A stretch of DNA of 64,000 nucleotides from Alphaproteobacteria bacterium (GCA_021775995.1 JAJFGS010000013.1:496001-560000); one strand, 5' to 3'. Shown: positions 36,311-46,673, counted from the first letter of the stretch. A program made the numbers and translations. Notes: generated by a model not told the origin, from the letters alone.

Positions 36311-37524
36311 TGGCTGAAGCCCTGAAAAAAGAAAATATTGAAGTCTCAGGACAAACGCAGATTAAACCGATGACCATGAACTTTGGCCCTCAGCATCCTG
36401 CTGCGCATGGCGTATTACGTCTTGTGTTGGAAATGGAAGGGGAGATTGTTGAACGTTCTGACCCACATATTGGCTTACTTCATCGTGGAACAGAAAAGCT
36501 AATCGAATATAAAACCTATACGCAGGCACTTCCTTATTTTGACCGTCTTGATTATGTTGCCCCAATGAATCAAGAACATGCTTTTGCGCTGGGCGTTGAA
36601 AAACTTCTTGGTATTGAAGCTCCCATAAGAGCCCAATATATACGCGTCTTATTTTCTGAACTTGGTCGTATCCTCAACCATATTTTAAACATCACAACCT
36701 TTGCCCTAGATGTTGGCGCAATTACACCAGCCCTTTGGGGATTTGAAGAACGCGAAAAGGGAATGGAATTTTATGAACGTGCGTCAGGGGCGCGCCTTCA
36801 TGCCAATTATTTCCGCCCTGGTGGTGTTGCGCGTGATATTCCTGTTGGTATGGCTGAAGACATGATGGAATGGATTGAAAATTTACCCAAAGCTATTGGT
36901 GATCTTGAAACATTGTTGAGCGATAACCGTATCTTTAAACAACGTACCGTTGATATTGGCGTCGCCACCAAAGACGAGGCCATTGATTGGGGCTTTACAG
37001 GTCCTATGCTGCGTGGTTCTGGTGTAGCGTGGGATTTGAGAAAATCACAACCTTATGAGATTTATGAAGAGTTAGACTTTGATATTCCAGTCGGCAAAAC
37101 AGGGGACTGTTATGCCCGTTATTTGGTGCGTGTCGCAGAAATGTATGAATCAATCAAAATCATGAAGCAATGCTTGAAGAAACTGCCCGAAGGACCTGTT
37201 AAAATTAATGATTATAAGGTTTCACCGCCGCCTCGTGCAGAAATGAAAGATTCAATGGAGGCCCTTATCCATCATTTCAAACTTTATACCGAAGGGTATC
37301 ATGTACCCGCAGGGGAAACCTATACAGCCGTCGAAGCACCAAAGGGAGAGTTTGGTGTATATCTTGTATCTGACGGAACAAATAAACCGTATCGCTGTCA
37401 CATTCGTGCGCCAGGTTTTGCACATCTGCAAGCTCTAGATTTTATAAGCAAGGGTCACATGCTTGCCGATGTTGTTTCAAACATTGGCTCGATGGATGTC
37501 GTTTTCGGGGAGATTGATCGATAA
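36310..37524 (+). CDS. nuoD: NADH-quinone oxidoreductase subunit D
   Basis: The 49-kDa subunit that forms the quinone site with NuoB. The 404-residue protein has [20 protein letters not shown] with the quinone-site histidine (about 24-43), [34 protein letters not shown], and the C-terminal DVVFGEIDR. Length and motifs are normal. Its last base is shared with the start of the following membrane-protein gene (TAATG). Confidence 0.98.
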   Translation: MAEALKKENIEVSGQTQIKPMTMNFGPQHPAAHGVLRLVLEMEGEIVERSDPHIGLLHRGTEKLIEYKTYTQALPYFDRLDYVAPMNQEHAFALGVEKLLGIEAPIRAQYIRVLFSELGRILNHILNITTFALDVGAITPALWGFEEREKGMEFYERASGARLHANYFRPGGVARDIPVGMAEDMMEWIENLPKAIGDLETLLSDNRIFKQRTVDIGVATKDEAIDWGFTGPMLRGSGVAWDLRKSQPYEIYEELDFDIPVGKTGDCYARYLVRVAEMYESIKIMKQCLKKLPEGPVKINDYKVSPPPRAEMKDSMEALIHHFKLYTEGYHVPAGETYTAVEAPKGEFGVYLVSDGTNKPYRCHIRAPGFAHLQALDFISKGHMLADVVSNIGSMDVVFGEIDR

Positions 37525-38036
37525 TGATTGCTGTTGTTAGAAATTTTTTTGACCCGCTCAGGCTTCACTGCTTCCTAAATATATTAGGCGATGTTTTTAT
37601 TATGATGTCGGGCATGGCTTATCATAACCCCATAAGATCAATTTCTGCTTTATGTGGCGCTTCAACACACATATTTGGTATTATTTTTTCAAAAAATAAA
37701 ATATTAGGCTTTGCAGCGACTGATATTGTAATGAGTGTAGTCATATTATGCGGCTTACTTTACATGCTTTCTGGCACAAACCTGATGGGTTTTGAAACAA
37801 CACCTCGATACGCTGAAATCTTTGGAGGTTTATGTGTTTCATCCGCCGCTATATGCGTTATATTGCAAAAGAGTAAACTTGCGGCCATCCTTTTCACTTT
37901 ATCAACCACTTCATTTTTTCTATCCGCATTTGAAGTTTTATTAGCGCGCGGAGAAGCAGATTGGTTTGTTTTTATGGCCTCTCTTATGTTTTACTCTGCT
38001 GGATTGGTCGCTGCTTTTATAAAGAAGAAAGAATAG
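37524..38036 (+). CDS. Multi-pass membrane protein inserted between nuoD and nuoE
   Basis: A 170-residue hydrophobic protein with five or six membrane segments (about 15-32, 38-56, 64-84, 97-114, 118-138 and 147-166) and a lysine-rich C-terminus. It is not a known Nuo subunit; NuoA, H, J, K, L, M and N are all present elsewhere. Its ATG overlaps the nuoD stop (TAATG), implying translational coupling. No catalytic motif is visible, and I do not recognise the family. Confidence 0.75.
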   Translation: MIAVVRNFFDPLRLHCFLNILGDVFIMMSGMAYHNPIRSISALCGASTHIFGIIFSKNKILGFAATDIVMSVVILCGLLYMLSGTNLMGFETTPRYAEIFGGLCVSSAAICVILQKSKLAAILFTLSTTSFFLSAFEVLLARGEADWFVFMASLMFYSAGLVAAFIKKKE

Positions 38037-38045
38037 TTTGAATTC

Positions 38046-38702
38046 ATGAAAAAATCAGATGCGCTAGGCGCTCCATTCCAACCTGAAACATTCGAGTTTA
38101 CAGATATGTCCGTGGTTGAAGAAATATTTTCTCGCTATCCCAAAGGGCGTGAGCATAGTGGTATTATGCCCTTGCTGGATTTGGCTCAACGTCAAGTTGC
38201 CGTTACTGGCCCTTACGGCGATTATCCAACAGGTGGGGGCTGGATACCAAAAGCTGCGATGGATAAAGTGGCCGAGCTTTGTGGTGTTGCCCCGATGAAA
38301 GTTTATGAAGTGTCGACTTTCTACTCCATGTATAATTTAGAACCCGTTGGAAAATATTTAGTTCAACTTTGTACAACAACGCCTTGCTGGCTCTGTGGAT
38401 CATCGGCCATTGTTAAAGCCTGTTCAGATACACTAGGCATTGGTATGGGACAAACAACGGCAGATGGATATTTCACATTAATGGAAGTTGAATGTTTAGG
38501 CGCCTGTACGAATGGCCCGATGGTTCAAATTAATGACGATTATTTTGAAGACCTCACCGCTGAAAGCATGAGCGCCATTTTAGAATCTCTCAAAAAAGAT
38601 GTGATGCCACCATCAGGCCCCCAAAATGGTCGTGTTGGCTCTATGGCTCTTACAGGGCCAACCACACTTGAAAAACGAGCAAAGAAAGCGGGAGTAAGCT
38701 AA
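38046..38702 (+). CDS. nuoE: NADH-quinone oxidoreductase subunit E
   Basis: The 24-kDa thioredoxin-like subunit with a [2Fe-2S] cluster (N1a). The four ligands are in QLCTTTPCWLCGS and VECLGACTNGPM, which give the usual CxxxxC and CxxxC spacing. The 218-residue length includes a C-terminal extension of about 45 residues that is common in alphaproteobacteria. It directly precedes nuoF, which starts at the next base. Confidence 0.97.
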   Translation: MKKSDALGAPFQPETFEFTDMSVVEEIFSRYPKGREHSGIMPLLDLAQRQVAVTGPYGDYPTGGGWIPKAAMDKVAELCGVAPMKVYEVSTFYSMYNLEPVGKYLVQLCTTTPCWLCGSSAIVKACSDTLGIGMGQTTADGYFTLMEVECLGACTNGPMVQINDDYFEDLTAESMSAILESLKKDVMPPSGPQNGRVGSMALTGPTTLEKRAKKAGVS

Positions 38703-39992
38703 GTGCTTAAAGATAGAGACCGCATCTATACAAATATATATGGCTGGGAATCACCATTCTTAGACGGTGCCCAAGCGCGCGGTGATTGGAGCGGGGCAAA
38801 AGATATTATCAAAAAAGGTCCTGAATGGATTATTGAAGAAATGAAAACGTCTGGTCTGCGTGGTCGTGGTGGTGCAGGATTCCCAACAGGAATGAAGTGG
38901 TCATTCATGCCCAAAGAAGTTGGAGAGCGTCCACATTATTTGGTTATCAATGCCGACGAGTCTGAACCCGGTACCTGTAAAGATCGTGAGATTATGCGGC
39001 ACGAGCCACATAAACTCATTGAAGGAGCACTTTATGCATCTTTTGCGATGCAGGCGCACCATGCTTATATTTATGTGCGTGGCGAATTTATTTCCGAAGC
39101 CTCTAATTTAGTAAAAGCCATTTATGAAGCACGCGAAGCAGGCTTGCTCGGTAAAAACGCTGCAGGAACAGGTTGGGATTTTGATATCACACTTCATCGT
39201 GGCGCAGGGGCCTATATTTGCGGAGAAGAAACCGCCTTATTAGAATCGCTTGAAGGTAAAAAGGGACAACCAAGAAATAAACCGCCATTCCCTGCCATGG
39301 CTGGGCTTTATTCATGCCCAACAACCATCAACAATGTTGAAACAATCGCATCCGTTCCCGAAATTTTAAAACGGGGCGGTCATTGGTTTGCCAATCTTGG
39401 TAAAGATGAAAAAAATACAGGGACAAAATTATTTTGTATCTCTGGTCATGTGAACAGCCCATGTGTTGTTGAAGAAGAGATGGGTATTCGTATGAAAGAC
39501 CTCATCGAAAAACATGCTGGCGGTGTTCGAGGTGGCTGGGACAATTTAAAAGCGGTCATTCCAGGTGGTTCATCTTGTCCTATATTACCAAAAGATGTTT
39601 GCGATACAGTGTTAATGGATTTTGACTCGCTTCGTGAAGTACAAAGTGGATTGGGGACAGCAGGCTTAATTGTTATGGATCAATCAACAGATGTTATTTA
39701 TGCCATTGCACGACTTTCTCATTTTTACATGCATGAAAGTTGCGGCCAATGTACACCATGCCGCGAGGGAACAGGTTGGCTCTGGCGGGTGATGACACGC
39801 ATGGTAAAAGGTGATGCTGAAATTAGTGAAATCGATACATTACTTGAAGTCACCAAAGAAATTGAGGGGCATACAATTTGTGCCCATGGTGATGCCTCCG
39901 CTTGGCCTATCCAAGGGCTTATGCGCCATTTCCGCCCTGAAGTGGAAAAACGTATTATGGCTTATAAAAGACAGAACAAAAAAGCGGCTTAA
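38703..39992 (+). CDS. nuoF: NADH-quinone oxidoreductase subunit F
   Basis: The flavoprotein subunit that oxidises NADH. The 429-residue protein shows the NADH/FMN motif [17 protein letters not shown] (about 53-69), [19 protein letters not shown] (about 165-183) and the [4Fe-4S] N3 ligands in [15 protein letters not shown] (about 345-359), with the fourth Cys in HTICAHGDA. The start is GTG directly after the nuoE stop. AhpD-like and antisense pur genes, not nuoG, come next. Confidence 0.98.
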   Translation: MLKDRDRIYTNIYGWESPFLDGAQARGDWSGAKDIIKKGPEWIIEEMKTSGLRGRGGAGFPTGMKWSFMPKEVGERPHYLVINADESEPGTCKDREIMRHEPHKLIEGALYASFAMQAHHAYIYVRGEFISEASNLVKAIYEAREAGLLGKNAAGTGWDFDITLHRGAGAYICGEETALLESLEGKKGQPRNKPPFPAMAGLYSCPTTINNVETIASVPEILKRGGHWFANLGKDEKNTGTKLFCISGHVNSPCVVEEEMGIRMKDLIEKHAGGVRGGWDNLKAVIPGGSSCPILPKDVCDTVLMDFDSLREVQSGLGTAGLIVMDQSTDVIYAIARLSHFYMHESCGQCTPCREGTGWLWRVMTRMVKGDAEISEIDTLLEVTKEIEGHTICAHGDASAWPIQGLMRHFRPEVEKRIMAYKRQNKKAA

Positions 39993-40061
39993 TATTCCCC
40001 GTGTAACTTTTTGTAAGTTTTATCGAATAATATTTTAAACCATAACCAAAGGAGATTTATC

Positions 40062-40610
40062 ATGGCTCGTATTCAACCAAATTCTAACCCAGCCCCTGAG
40101 GCGCAAGCACAACTAGACGCCGTAAAAGAAAGCAAAGGCGGTGTCGTAAATATTTTCCAAACATTATCGCATTCCTCAGCCGCTCTTGAGTTTGTTTTAC
40201 AAGGTTTCGGTACAACGGAAAAAATGTCTATCGACGCAAAGTTACGTGAAAGTATTGCCCTGACAGTTGCTGGCCTTAATGGTTGCGATTATTGTGCCTC
40301 TGCCCATACAGCTATTGGTAAAGGTGCTGGTTTAAGCGATGATGAAGCAGGTCAAAACCTTCATGGAAAATCTGGTGATACAAAAACACAAGCAGCATTA
40401 GATTTTACGACAAAACTCGTTCAAAACCGTGGTCAAGTTTCTGATGCTGATATTAATGCTTTAAAAGAAGCAGATTTTACCGATGGTGAAGTGCTAGAAA
40501 TTACAGTCGTTGCAACATTTACCATTACGACAAACTATGTGAATGAAGTTGCGGGTACAGATATCGACTTTCCACTTGTTTCGACTGGTGAAGTAAAAAA
40601 AGCAGCCTAA
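40062..40610 (+). CDS. Carboxymuconolactone decarboxylase/AhpD-family protein
   Basis: A 182-residue all-helical protein of the AhpD-like superfamily. The redox motif is CDYCASAHTAIGK (CxxC with the following His, about 64-76), which in AhpD supports peroxidase or disulfide chemistry. An excellent site, AAAGGAG, precedes the ATG, so it may also have its own promoter in the 69-base gap after nuoF. It converges with purQ, overlapping by 4 bases. A link to oxidative protection near complex I is plausible but inferred. Confidence 0.88.
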   Translation: MARIQPNSNPAPEAQAQLDAVKESKGGVVNIFQTLSHSSAALEFVLQGFGTTEKMSIDAKLRESIALTVAGLNGCDYCASAHTAIGKGAGLSDDEAGQNLHGKSGDTKTQAALDFTTKLVQNRGQVSDADINALKEADFTDGEVLEITVVATFTITTNYVNEVAGTDIDFPLVSTGEVKKAA

Positions 40611-41431
40611 CCCGCTTTTTTCAACCCATTAACGCCGAAATACATTGCAGCATTTTGAAAAATTTGAAGGCCATCGCTGGCTTCGGGTAGCGGTTGGTTT
40701 TCACGTTTTGCATTATCTTTTAGGATCGCATAATCATCCCGTTGCCATGTAAACATGCCGCGCTCTGGGTGAGGCATCATGACAAGAACACGTCCGCTTT
40801 CATCTGTTATGCCCGCAATATCATCTGTTGAGCCATTTGGATTATAAGGAAACTCACCATTCGCAACGCTGTCACCTTTGGTATAGCGCAAGGCAATCTG
40901 ATTGTTATCTTGTAATGTTTTAAGCGTGGTATCACTCATCATAAAACGACCCTCGCCATGTGCGACAGGAACATGGAGTGTGTTTATATTTTGCAACCAA
41001 GGTGAATTTGTTTTTTCAACTTTCATGTCAATCCATCGGCACTGGTAACGTGCACCAGCATTATGTGTGACGGCCACGTCACGTTCTCCATAGTTATTAT
41101 TGAGAGCAGGGGCGAGGCCTAAGTTCACCAAAATCTGACAACCATTACAAATACCAATGGTCAGCGTATCACGTGCAACAAATTCTTTTAGAGTATCACC
41201 AAGCGTAAGACGCATTTTTTGTGCAAAGGCATTGCCCGATCCTGTGTCATCTCCGTAAGAAAATCCACCCGGAATACAGAGGGCTTGATAATCATTAAGA
41301 GCCTTGGGATTTTCGATCAGATCATTAACATGCATGATGGTTGCGCCAAGTCCAACTTGTTCAAAAGCATACGCACTTTCTTCTTCGCAGTTTAATCCAT
41401 ATCCGGCAATAATGAGGGCTTTAGTGATCAT
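40607..41431 (-). CDS. purQ: Phosphoribosylformylglycinamidine synthase, glutaminase subunit
   Basis: A class I glutamine amidotransferase that supplies ammonia for FGAM synthesis in the purine pathway. The catalytic Cys is in TIGICNGCQILVN, and the His/Glu pair in MMPHPERGMF; GGFSYGDDTGSGNAFAQ is the typical oxyanion-side loop. At 274 residues it is longer than the small PurQ (about 220-230) and similar to the PurQ domain of large PurL. I start it at ATG 41431, preceded by AAGGAAAAAA; an upstream ATG at 41449 lies inside a palindromic element. Confidence 0.93.
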   Translation of the reverse strand: MITKALIIAGYGLNCEEESAYAFEQVGLGATIMHVNDLIENPKALNDYQALCIPGGFSYGDDTGSGNAFAQKMRLTLGDTLKEFVARDTLTIGICNGCQILVNLGLAPALNNNYGERDVAVTHNAGARYQCRWIDMKVEKTNSPWLQNINTLHVPVAHGEGRFMMSDTTLKTLQDNNQIALRYTKGDSVANGEFPYNPNGSTDDIAGITDESGRVLVMMPHPERGMFTWQRDDYAILKDNAKRENQPLPEASDGLQIFQNAAMYFGVNGLKKAG

Positions 41432-41443
41432 GATTTTTTCCTT

Positions 41444-41535
41444 CGTCATTGCGAGGAGCCTGAAAGGCGACGCGGCAATCCATCTTTAAATTTCTGGATT
41501 GCTTCGCCCAAAGTTCCTTTGTTCTCGCAATGACG
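41444..41535. repeat. Dispersed palindromic element, family A, copy 2
   Basis: The element begins CGTCATTGCGAGGAGCC and ends TCTCGCAATGACG, with inner GCGGCAATCCAT and CTGGATTGCTTCGCC. It fills the purL-purQ gap and contains an ATG that mimics an upstream purQ start. Confidence 0.85.
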
Positions 41536-41551
41536 TTTATTTTTAACATTT

Positions 41552-44506
41552 TTAATACCCTCCCAAAGTCGCTTTATAAGATTTTTCTAAATCAGAAGTG
41601 GACGCTGCGACTTGTCCGTTAATATTCAGTGCAGGATTGTCTGTTACTGTTCCAATTTGTTGAACATGGTCAACATCGCTCATCGCTTTTTCAAACGCGT
41701 CTTTATCCTGTGGAGCAACCGTCACAATGATACGGCCTTGGCTTTCAGAATAAAGCATTTTATCAAGACGTAATGTGTCTTCCAAAATAATATCCATGCC
41801 GAGACTGGCAGAAGCGATAACTTTCTTGGCCAAGGCAACACCAAGTCCGCCAAACGAAGGCGCATAAGCCGAGGCGCAAAGCTGTTGCTTGTTCGCGGCA
41901 CTTAAGGCGCGGTAAAGTTTATAATTCACATCATAATTTGTTTCGGGAACATTATTTCCAAGATGTCCTAAATGATCGTAATATTCAGAGGCGCCAAGCT
42001 CATCCTTTGTTTCACCCAGCAAGTAAACCAAATCACCTGCTTGTTTTGGCTCAAGCGATACAGAATGTGCTACATCATCCATGACACCAATGGCGGAAAC
42101 AAGAAGAGTCGGCGGGATAGAAATTGTGACGGGGTTATTGTCTGCATCATATCCCTTGAAATCATTGAACATCGAGTCTTTACCAGAGATGAACGGCGTT
42201 CGATATGATTTTGCCTGATGGTAAATTGCCTCCATGGCGCGCTTAAGTTGTCCCAATCTTTCTGGTTCATCAGACGAACACCAGCAAACATTATCAAGAA
42301 TGGCCAAGTGATCAATATCTCCACCAACGGCAATGGCATGACGGACGGCGCTATCGAGGGCGGCTTCCGCCATTTGTTTTGTATCGATATCAGAATATCT
42401 TGGTGCCAACCCTTGCGATAGAACTGCCCCACGTTTTGAACTTAAGACAGGACGACTAACGGTGGCCTCACTACAAACGCGACCCTTGCCTTGAACTGGA
42501 CCAAGAACGGCAGAGCCCTGAACATTATGGTCATACTGCGCAGAGACAAATTCTTTAGAGCAAATATTCAAACGCCCCATCATGTCGATAAGCGTTTGAG
42601 TATAATTTGTAGGCTCAGCAATTTTTGGTTCAGCTTCACCACCACGTGTAAATGTTGTCGTAAGCGGTGTTTCTGGCAAGCCATCATGAAGAAATTTCAT
42701 CGCAATATCCATGACGGTATCGCCATCATAACTTAAATGCGCGCGCCCTGTATCCGTGAACTCTCCAATATCCCATGCTTCAACACCCCGCTTATTCAGC
42801 ATGTTCATAATTGTACTTACATTTTCTGGCGGTACAGCCAAAGACATGCGTTCTTGGCTTTCAGAAATCCAAATTTCCCAAGGCTGCATCCCTGGATATT
42901 TTAATGGAACCTTATCAAGCTCAAGATGAAATCCACCAGAGGCTTCGCCCATCTCTCCAACGCTTGAGGCCAGACCACCCGCACCATTATCTGTTACAGC
43001 ACTATATAATCCTAACGGACGAATTTCTTTGACCAACACATCCGACATTTTCTTTTGTGTAATAGGGTCGCCAATTTGAACGGCTGTCGCAGGGGAACCC
43101 TCATCAAGCGCAACAGAAGAAAATGTTGCGCCGTGAATACCATCACGGCCAACTTTCCCGCCAACCATAATAATGCGGTCACCTGCATTCGCACCTTTTT
43201 CGTGAGACGGTTTTCCTGCAACCTCACGTGGGATAATACCGACCGTACCAGCAAAAACGAGAGGCTTGCCAACATAACGGTCATCAAAGTACATAAAACC
43301 TTGCGGGGTAGGGATACCAGATTGATTGCCGCCCGATTCAACACCAGCCACAACACCTTTCATAATGGTGTCTGGTGACAATGTTGGGTTTGATTTGTTT
43401 TTACCACGATAATATTCAGGAGACGTACGAGGGTCAGCCAGACAAAACCCGTAGCGGTTTAAAACAGGCTTGGCCATTTTACCAAACCCTATGCAATCGC
43501 GGTTCACACCAACAATCCCTGTGATGGCGCCGCCAAAAGGATCAAGTGCAGAAGGGGAGTTGTGTGTTTCAACCTTATCTGTAATCAAATGATTTTCGTC
43601 AAAAATAATCGCGCCTGAATCGTCACTAAAAACGCTGACGCAAATATCGTCTGCGCCGCGCTCTTTACGAATTTCATCTGTCGCCCGTTTGATAAAGTCT
43701 TTGAAAATACCATTTTTAAATTCATCAATGGGGGACGCAAAAATAGTATGTTTACAATGTTCTGACCAAGTTTGGGCTAGTGTTTCCAGTTCCACATCGG
43801 TTGGGTTACGACCCTCAACATCTTTGAAGTATTTTTGAACAGCCTGCATATATAGTAGTCCCATACCCAATGGACCACGGCGGGTGCCATCTTGGTTGGC
43901 AATACCTTCTTTGCCAATTTTTATAAGCTCATCATCGCTAATATTGAGGTCAACATCATCAACAACGATACCTTTATTGTCCAATTGAACTTTTGGAATG
44001 GTGATGCCCATACCATTATCGGATTTAAATTGTTCTTTGTTTTTATTACTCGCGCGTTGAATAAGTGGGTTATGAAGTTCTGCAGCAATTTGCCTTAATT
44101 CTCCTTCACCGATGTCTCCATCAATAAGCAAAAGCTTAGAAGAATAAATATTACGATCATTTTCAAGACTAAGCGCGGTGAGTTCGGTAGCGGTATGACC
44201 AATATTATCGGTAACCCCAGGTAAGTATCCAATCTCTAAAGCCCAATCAAAATTACCAACTATATCCCAATAGTCATTTGCAGGAGCGGTGCCATCTTCC
44301 ATAACAAAGCTACGCTGCGTCACCGGGTTCGTAAATGATGTTAAACAATCTTGAAGCTTATTCGCTGCCGTAATAGGTTCTTCAATCGTATAGACATCAA
44401 CAACACGGATATTTTTGATTTTTGCTGTAATTTTGGCGAAGTTCTGTTCATAGGTTTTGGCGCGGCCATCTTCGGAAACTGTAAAAACTTCAATACGCTG
44501 TGACAT
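41552..44506 (-). CDS. purL: Phosphoribosylformylglycinamidine synthase, synthetase subunit (intermediate-length form)
   Basis: Makes FGAM from FGAR, ATP and ammonia. The 984 residues contain TWSEHCKHTIFASPI (about 249-263), KVETHNSPSALDPFGGA (about 312-328), GGVKQ-region equivalents and, in the second half, a further AIR-synthase-like module with FISGKDSMFND (about 769-779). It is much longer than small PurL (about 740) and shorter than the fused large form (about 1300); with purQ separate, it looks like the large type minus its amidotransferase. The N-terminal 200 residues probably include a PurS-like domain. The pair lies antisense inside the nuo locus. Confidence 0.93.
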   Translation of the reverse strand: MSQRIEVFTVSEDGRAKTYEQNFAKITAKIKNIRVVDVYTIEEPITAANKLQDCLTSFTNPVTQRSFVMEDGTAPANDYWDIVGNFDWALEIGYLPGVTDNIGHTATELTALSLENDRNIYSSKLLLIDGDIGEGELRQIAAELHNPLIQRASNKNKEQFKSDNGMGITIPKVQLDNKGIVVDDVDLNISDDELIKIGKEGIANQDGTRRGPLGMGLLYMQAVQKYFKDVEGRNPTDVELETLAQTWSEHCKHTIFASPIDEFKNGIFKDFIKRATDEIRKERGADDICVSVFSDDSGAIIFDENHLITDKVETHNSPSALDPFGGAITGIVGVNRDCIGFGKMAKPVLNRYGFCLADPRTSPEYYRGKNKSNPTLSPDTIMKGVVAGVESGGNQSGIPTPQGFMYFDDRYVGKPLVFAGTVGIIPREVAGKPSHEKGANAGDRIIMVGGKVGRDGIHGATFSSVALDEGSPATAVQIGDPITQKKMSDVLVKEIRPLGLYSAVTDNGAGGLASSVGEMGEASGGFHLELDKVPLKYPGMQPWEIWISESQERMSLAVPPENVSTIMNMLNKRGVEAWDIGEFTDTGRAHLSYDGDTVMDIAMKFLHDGLPETPLTTTFTRGGEAEPKIAEPTNYTQTLIDMMGRLNICSKEFVSAQYDHNVQGSAVLGPVQGKGRVCSEATVSRPVLSSKRGAVLSQGLAPRYSDIDTKQMAEAALDSAVRHAIAVGGDIDHLAILDNVCWCSSDEPERLGQLKRAMEAIYHQAKSYRTPFISGKDSMFNDFKGYDADNNPVTISIPPTLLVSAIGVMDDVAHSVSLEPKQAGDLVYLLGETKDELGASEYYDHLGHLGNNVPETNYDVNYKLYRALSAANKQQLCASAYAPSFGGLGVALAKKVIASASLGMDIILEDTLRLDKMLYSESQGRIIVTVAPQDKDAFEKAMSDVDHVQQIGTVTDNPALNINGQVAASTSDLEKSYKATLGGY

Positions 44507-44633
44507 GGCTTGTTTTTAACGATTTAGCTTCATTCTGTCTACTCATAAAACAAGGGATTACACAGTGTTTTATCCTTGCATTTCCCCTACGCATACGGCA
44601 ATTTTAGGGCTGGATTTTTAAAAAAGTAGCGTC

Positions 44634-46673
44634 ATGCCCAAACTCACCATTAACGATCAAGAAATCGAAGTCGAAGCAGGCACATCAATCATTCAAGCCG
44701 CAGAACAGCTTGGCGTTGAAATACCACGTTTTTGTTATCATGATAAATTGAGTGTACCAGCCAATTGCCGTATGTGCTTGGTTGAGGTTGAAGGCGGCCC
44801 ACCAAAACCTGTTGCTTCTTGTGCTATGGCCTGCGGAGAAGACATGATTGTCAAAACCGAAACTGAAATGGTTAAAAAAGCCCGTAAAGGCGTGATGGAA
44901 ATGCTCCTTATCAATCATCCTCTAGATTGCCCAATTTGCGATCAAGGCGGTGAGTGTGACCTTCAAGACCAAGCAGTTGCGTATGGTTACGATCGTTCGC
45001 GTTATCATGAAAACAAACGTGCGGTAAAAGATAAAAACTTAGGACCTTTAATAAAAACCATTATGACACGTTGCATTAATTGTACACGCTGCGTTCGTTT
45101 TGGTGAAGAAGTTGCTGGCATGACCGAATTAGGTCAACTTAACCGTAGTGAAAATGCGGAAATTGGTACCTTTATTGAAGCGGCTGTCACAACTGAGTTA
45201 TCAGGGAATATGATTGATATTTGTCCCGTTGGCGCGCTCACCTCTAAACCTTATGCCTTTAAAGCACGGTCATGGGAATTAAAGAAAACTGAGAGTATTG
45301 ATGTTCATGATGCCGTCGGATCTAACATTCGCGTGGATAGCCGAGCAGGAGAGGTCATGCGTATCTTGCCTCGCCTTCATGATGACATAAACGAAGAATG
45401 GATCAATGACCGCTCACGATTTGCTTATGATGGGCTGAAGAAAAACCGACTTGATCGTCCTTATATTCGGGATGATAAGAGCAAAAAACTAAAAGAAGCT
45501 ACTTGGGATGAAGCTTTAAGTTTTGTTTCTAACAAGCTGAAAACATTTAAAAAAGATAACATCGCTGCTTATGCAGGTGATTTAGCCGACGCAGAAAGCA
45601 TTTATGCCCTTAAATCATTAATGAATAGCCTTGGCGTTGAACAATTAGAATGCCGTGTTAATGGTGCAAAATTCGATATTACAAACAAAGTGGGTTACAG
45701 TTTTAACTCCACGATTTCGGGCATTGAAGAAGCTGATTCCATTCTTCTTGTAGGAACAAATCCACGCCATGAAGCAACGTTGATTAATGCACGTATCCGC
45801 AAAACATGGGTGGACAAACGTTTACCGATCGCTCTAATCGGTGAAAAGGTGGATTTAACCTACCCTTATTATCATGCAGGAACATCACCAAAAGATTTAA
45901 AAAAATTGGTTGATGACTATGCTGGTAAAGTTCAATCAGAACGCCCAATGATAATTGCAGGTATGGGCGCGTTTCAACGTGAAGATGGATTAGAAATTCA
46001 TGGTTTACTTAAGGATGCCGCTGAAAAACTTGGTGTCGTTAAAGAAGGCTGGAACGGCTTTAATATCCTTCATACAGCTGCATCCCGTATGGCAGCATTA
46101 GAAATTGGATTTACGCCAACACGCGCATTTGACTTAGATCAAATGGGATTGGTTTACTTACTAGGCGTTGATAACTCAGAAACAATAGACAACATCAATC
46201 CACATTCATTCGTTATTTATCAAGGTCACCATGGTAACGCTGGAGCTCATCGTGCTGACGTTATCTTACCAGGCGCGGCCTACACAGAAAAAGACGGCAC
46301 TTATATGAATATGGAAGGACGCTCTCAACGAGGACGCAAAGCGGTATTTGCTCCGGGTGACGCCAAAGAAGACTGGACAATTTTACGTGCCATTTCAAAC
46401 CATATAGAACAGCCCTTACCGTTTGATAATCTATCCGCATTGAGAAAGGAAATGATTTCAAAATATCCAAACCTCGGCACAATTGATGAAATTACGCCGT
46501 CCGAATGGGGTAGCTTTGGCGGTGCGGCTCATAAAGTAACAAACGAACCATTTATCAACCCTATTGAAAATTTTTATATGACGAATGTTATTTGTCATGC
46601 ATCAGATACAATGAAATATTGTACAGATAGATTTATAAATCAGGAACAAGAACAATTAGAGGCCGCAGAATAA
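44634..46673 (+). CDS. nuoG: NADH-quinone oxidoreductase subunit G
   Basis: The 75-kDa iron-sulfur subunit. In 679 residues: [2Fe-2S] N1b ligands in RFCYHDKLSVPANCRMCLVE (about 32-51), the His-Cys cluster N5 and N4 in HPLDCPICDQGGECDLQDQA (about 98-117) and CINCTRCVRF (about 144-153), then a molybdopterin-fold domain (about 220-620). No Shine-Dalgarno is obvious before ATG 44634. Because the purL gene runs the other way just upstream, nuoG-N must have a promoter in 44507-44633. Confidence 0.97.
   Translation: MPKLTINDQEIEVEAGTSIIQAAEQLGVEIPRFCYHDKLSVPANCRMCLVEVEGGPPKPVASCAMACGEDMIVKTETEMVKKARKGVMEMLLINHPLDCPICDQGGECDLQDQAVAYGYDRSRYHENKRAVKDKNLGPLIKTIMTRCINCTRCVRFGEEVAGMTELGQLNRSENAEIGTFIEAAVTTELSGNMIDICPVGALTSKPYAFKARSWELKKTESIDVHDAVGSNIRVDSRAGEVMRILPRLHDDINEEWINDRSRFAYDGLKKNRLDRPYIRDDKSKKLKEATWDEALSFVSNKLKTFKKDNIAAYAGDLADAESIYALKSLMNSLGVEQLECRVNGAKFDITNKVGYSFNSTISGIEEADSILLVGTNPRHEATLINARIRKTWVDKRLPIALIGEKVDLTYPYYHAGTSPKDLKKLVDDYAGKVQSERPMIIAGMGAFQREDGLEIHGLLKDAAEKLGVVKEGWNGFNILHTAASRMAALEIGFTPTRAFDLDQMGLVYLLGVDNSETIDNINPHSFVIYQGHHGNAGAHRADVILPGAAYTEKDGTYMNMEGRSQRGRKAVFAPGDAKEDWTILRAISNHIEQPLPFDNLSALRKEMISKYPNLGTIDEITPSEWGSFGGAAHKVTNEPFINPIENFYMTNVICHASDTMKYCTDRFINQEQEQLEAAE

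Noticed and set aside
41432-41449. Upstream ATG as the purQ start
   Set aside because: That ATG lies inside the family A palindrome, and the next ATG has the better ribosome binding site and fits the family N-terminus.
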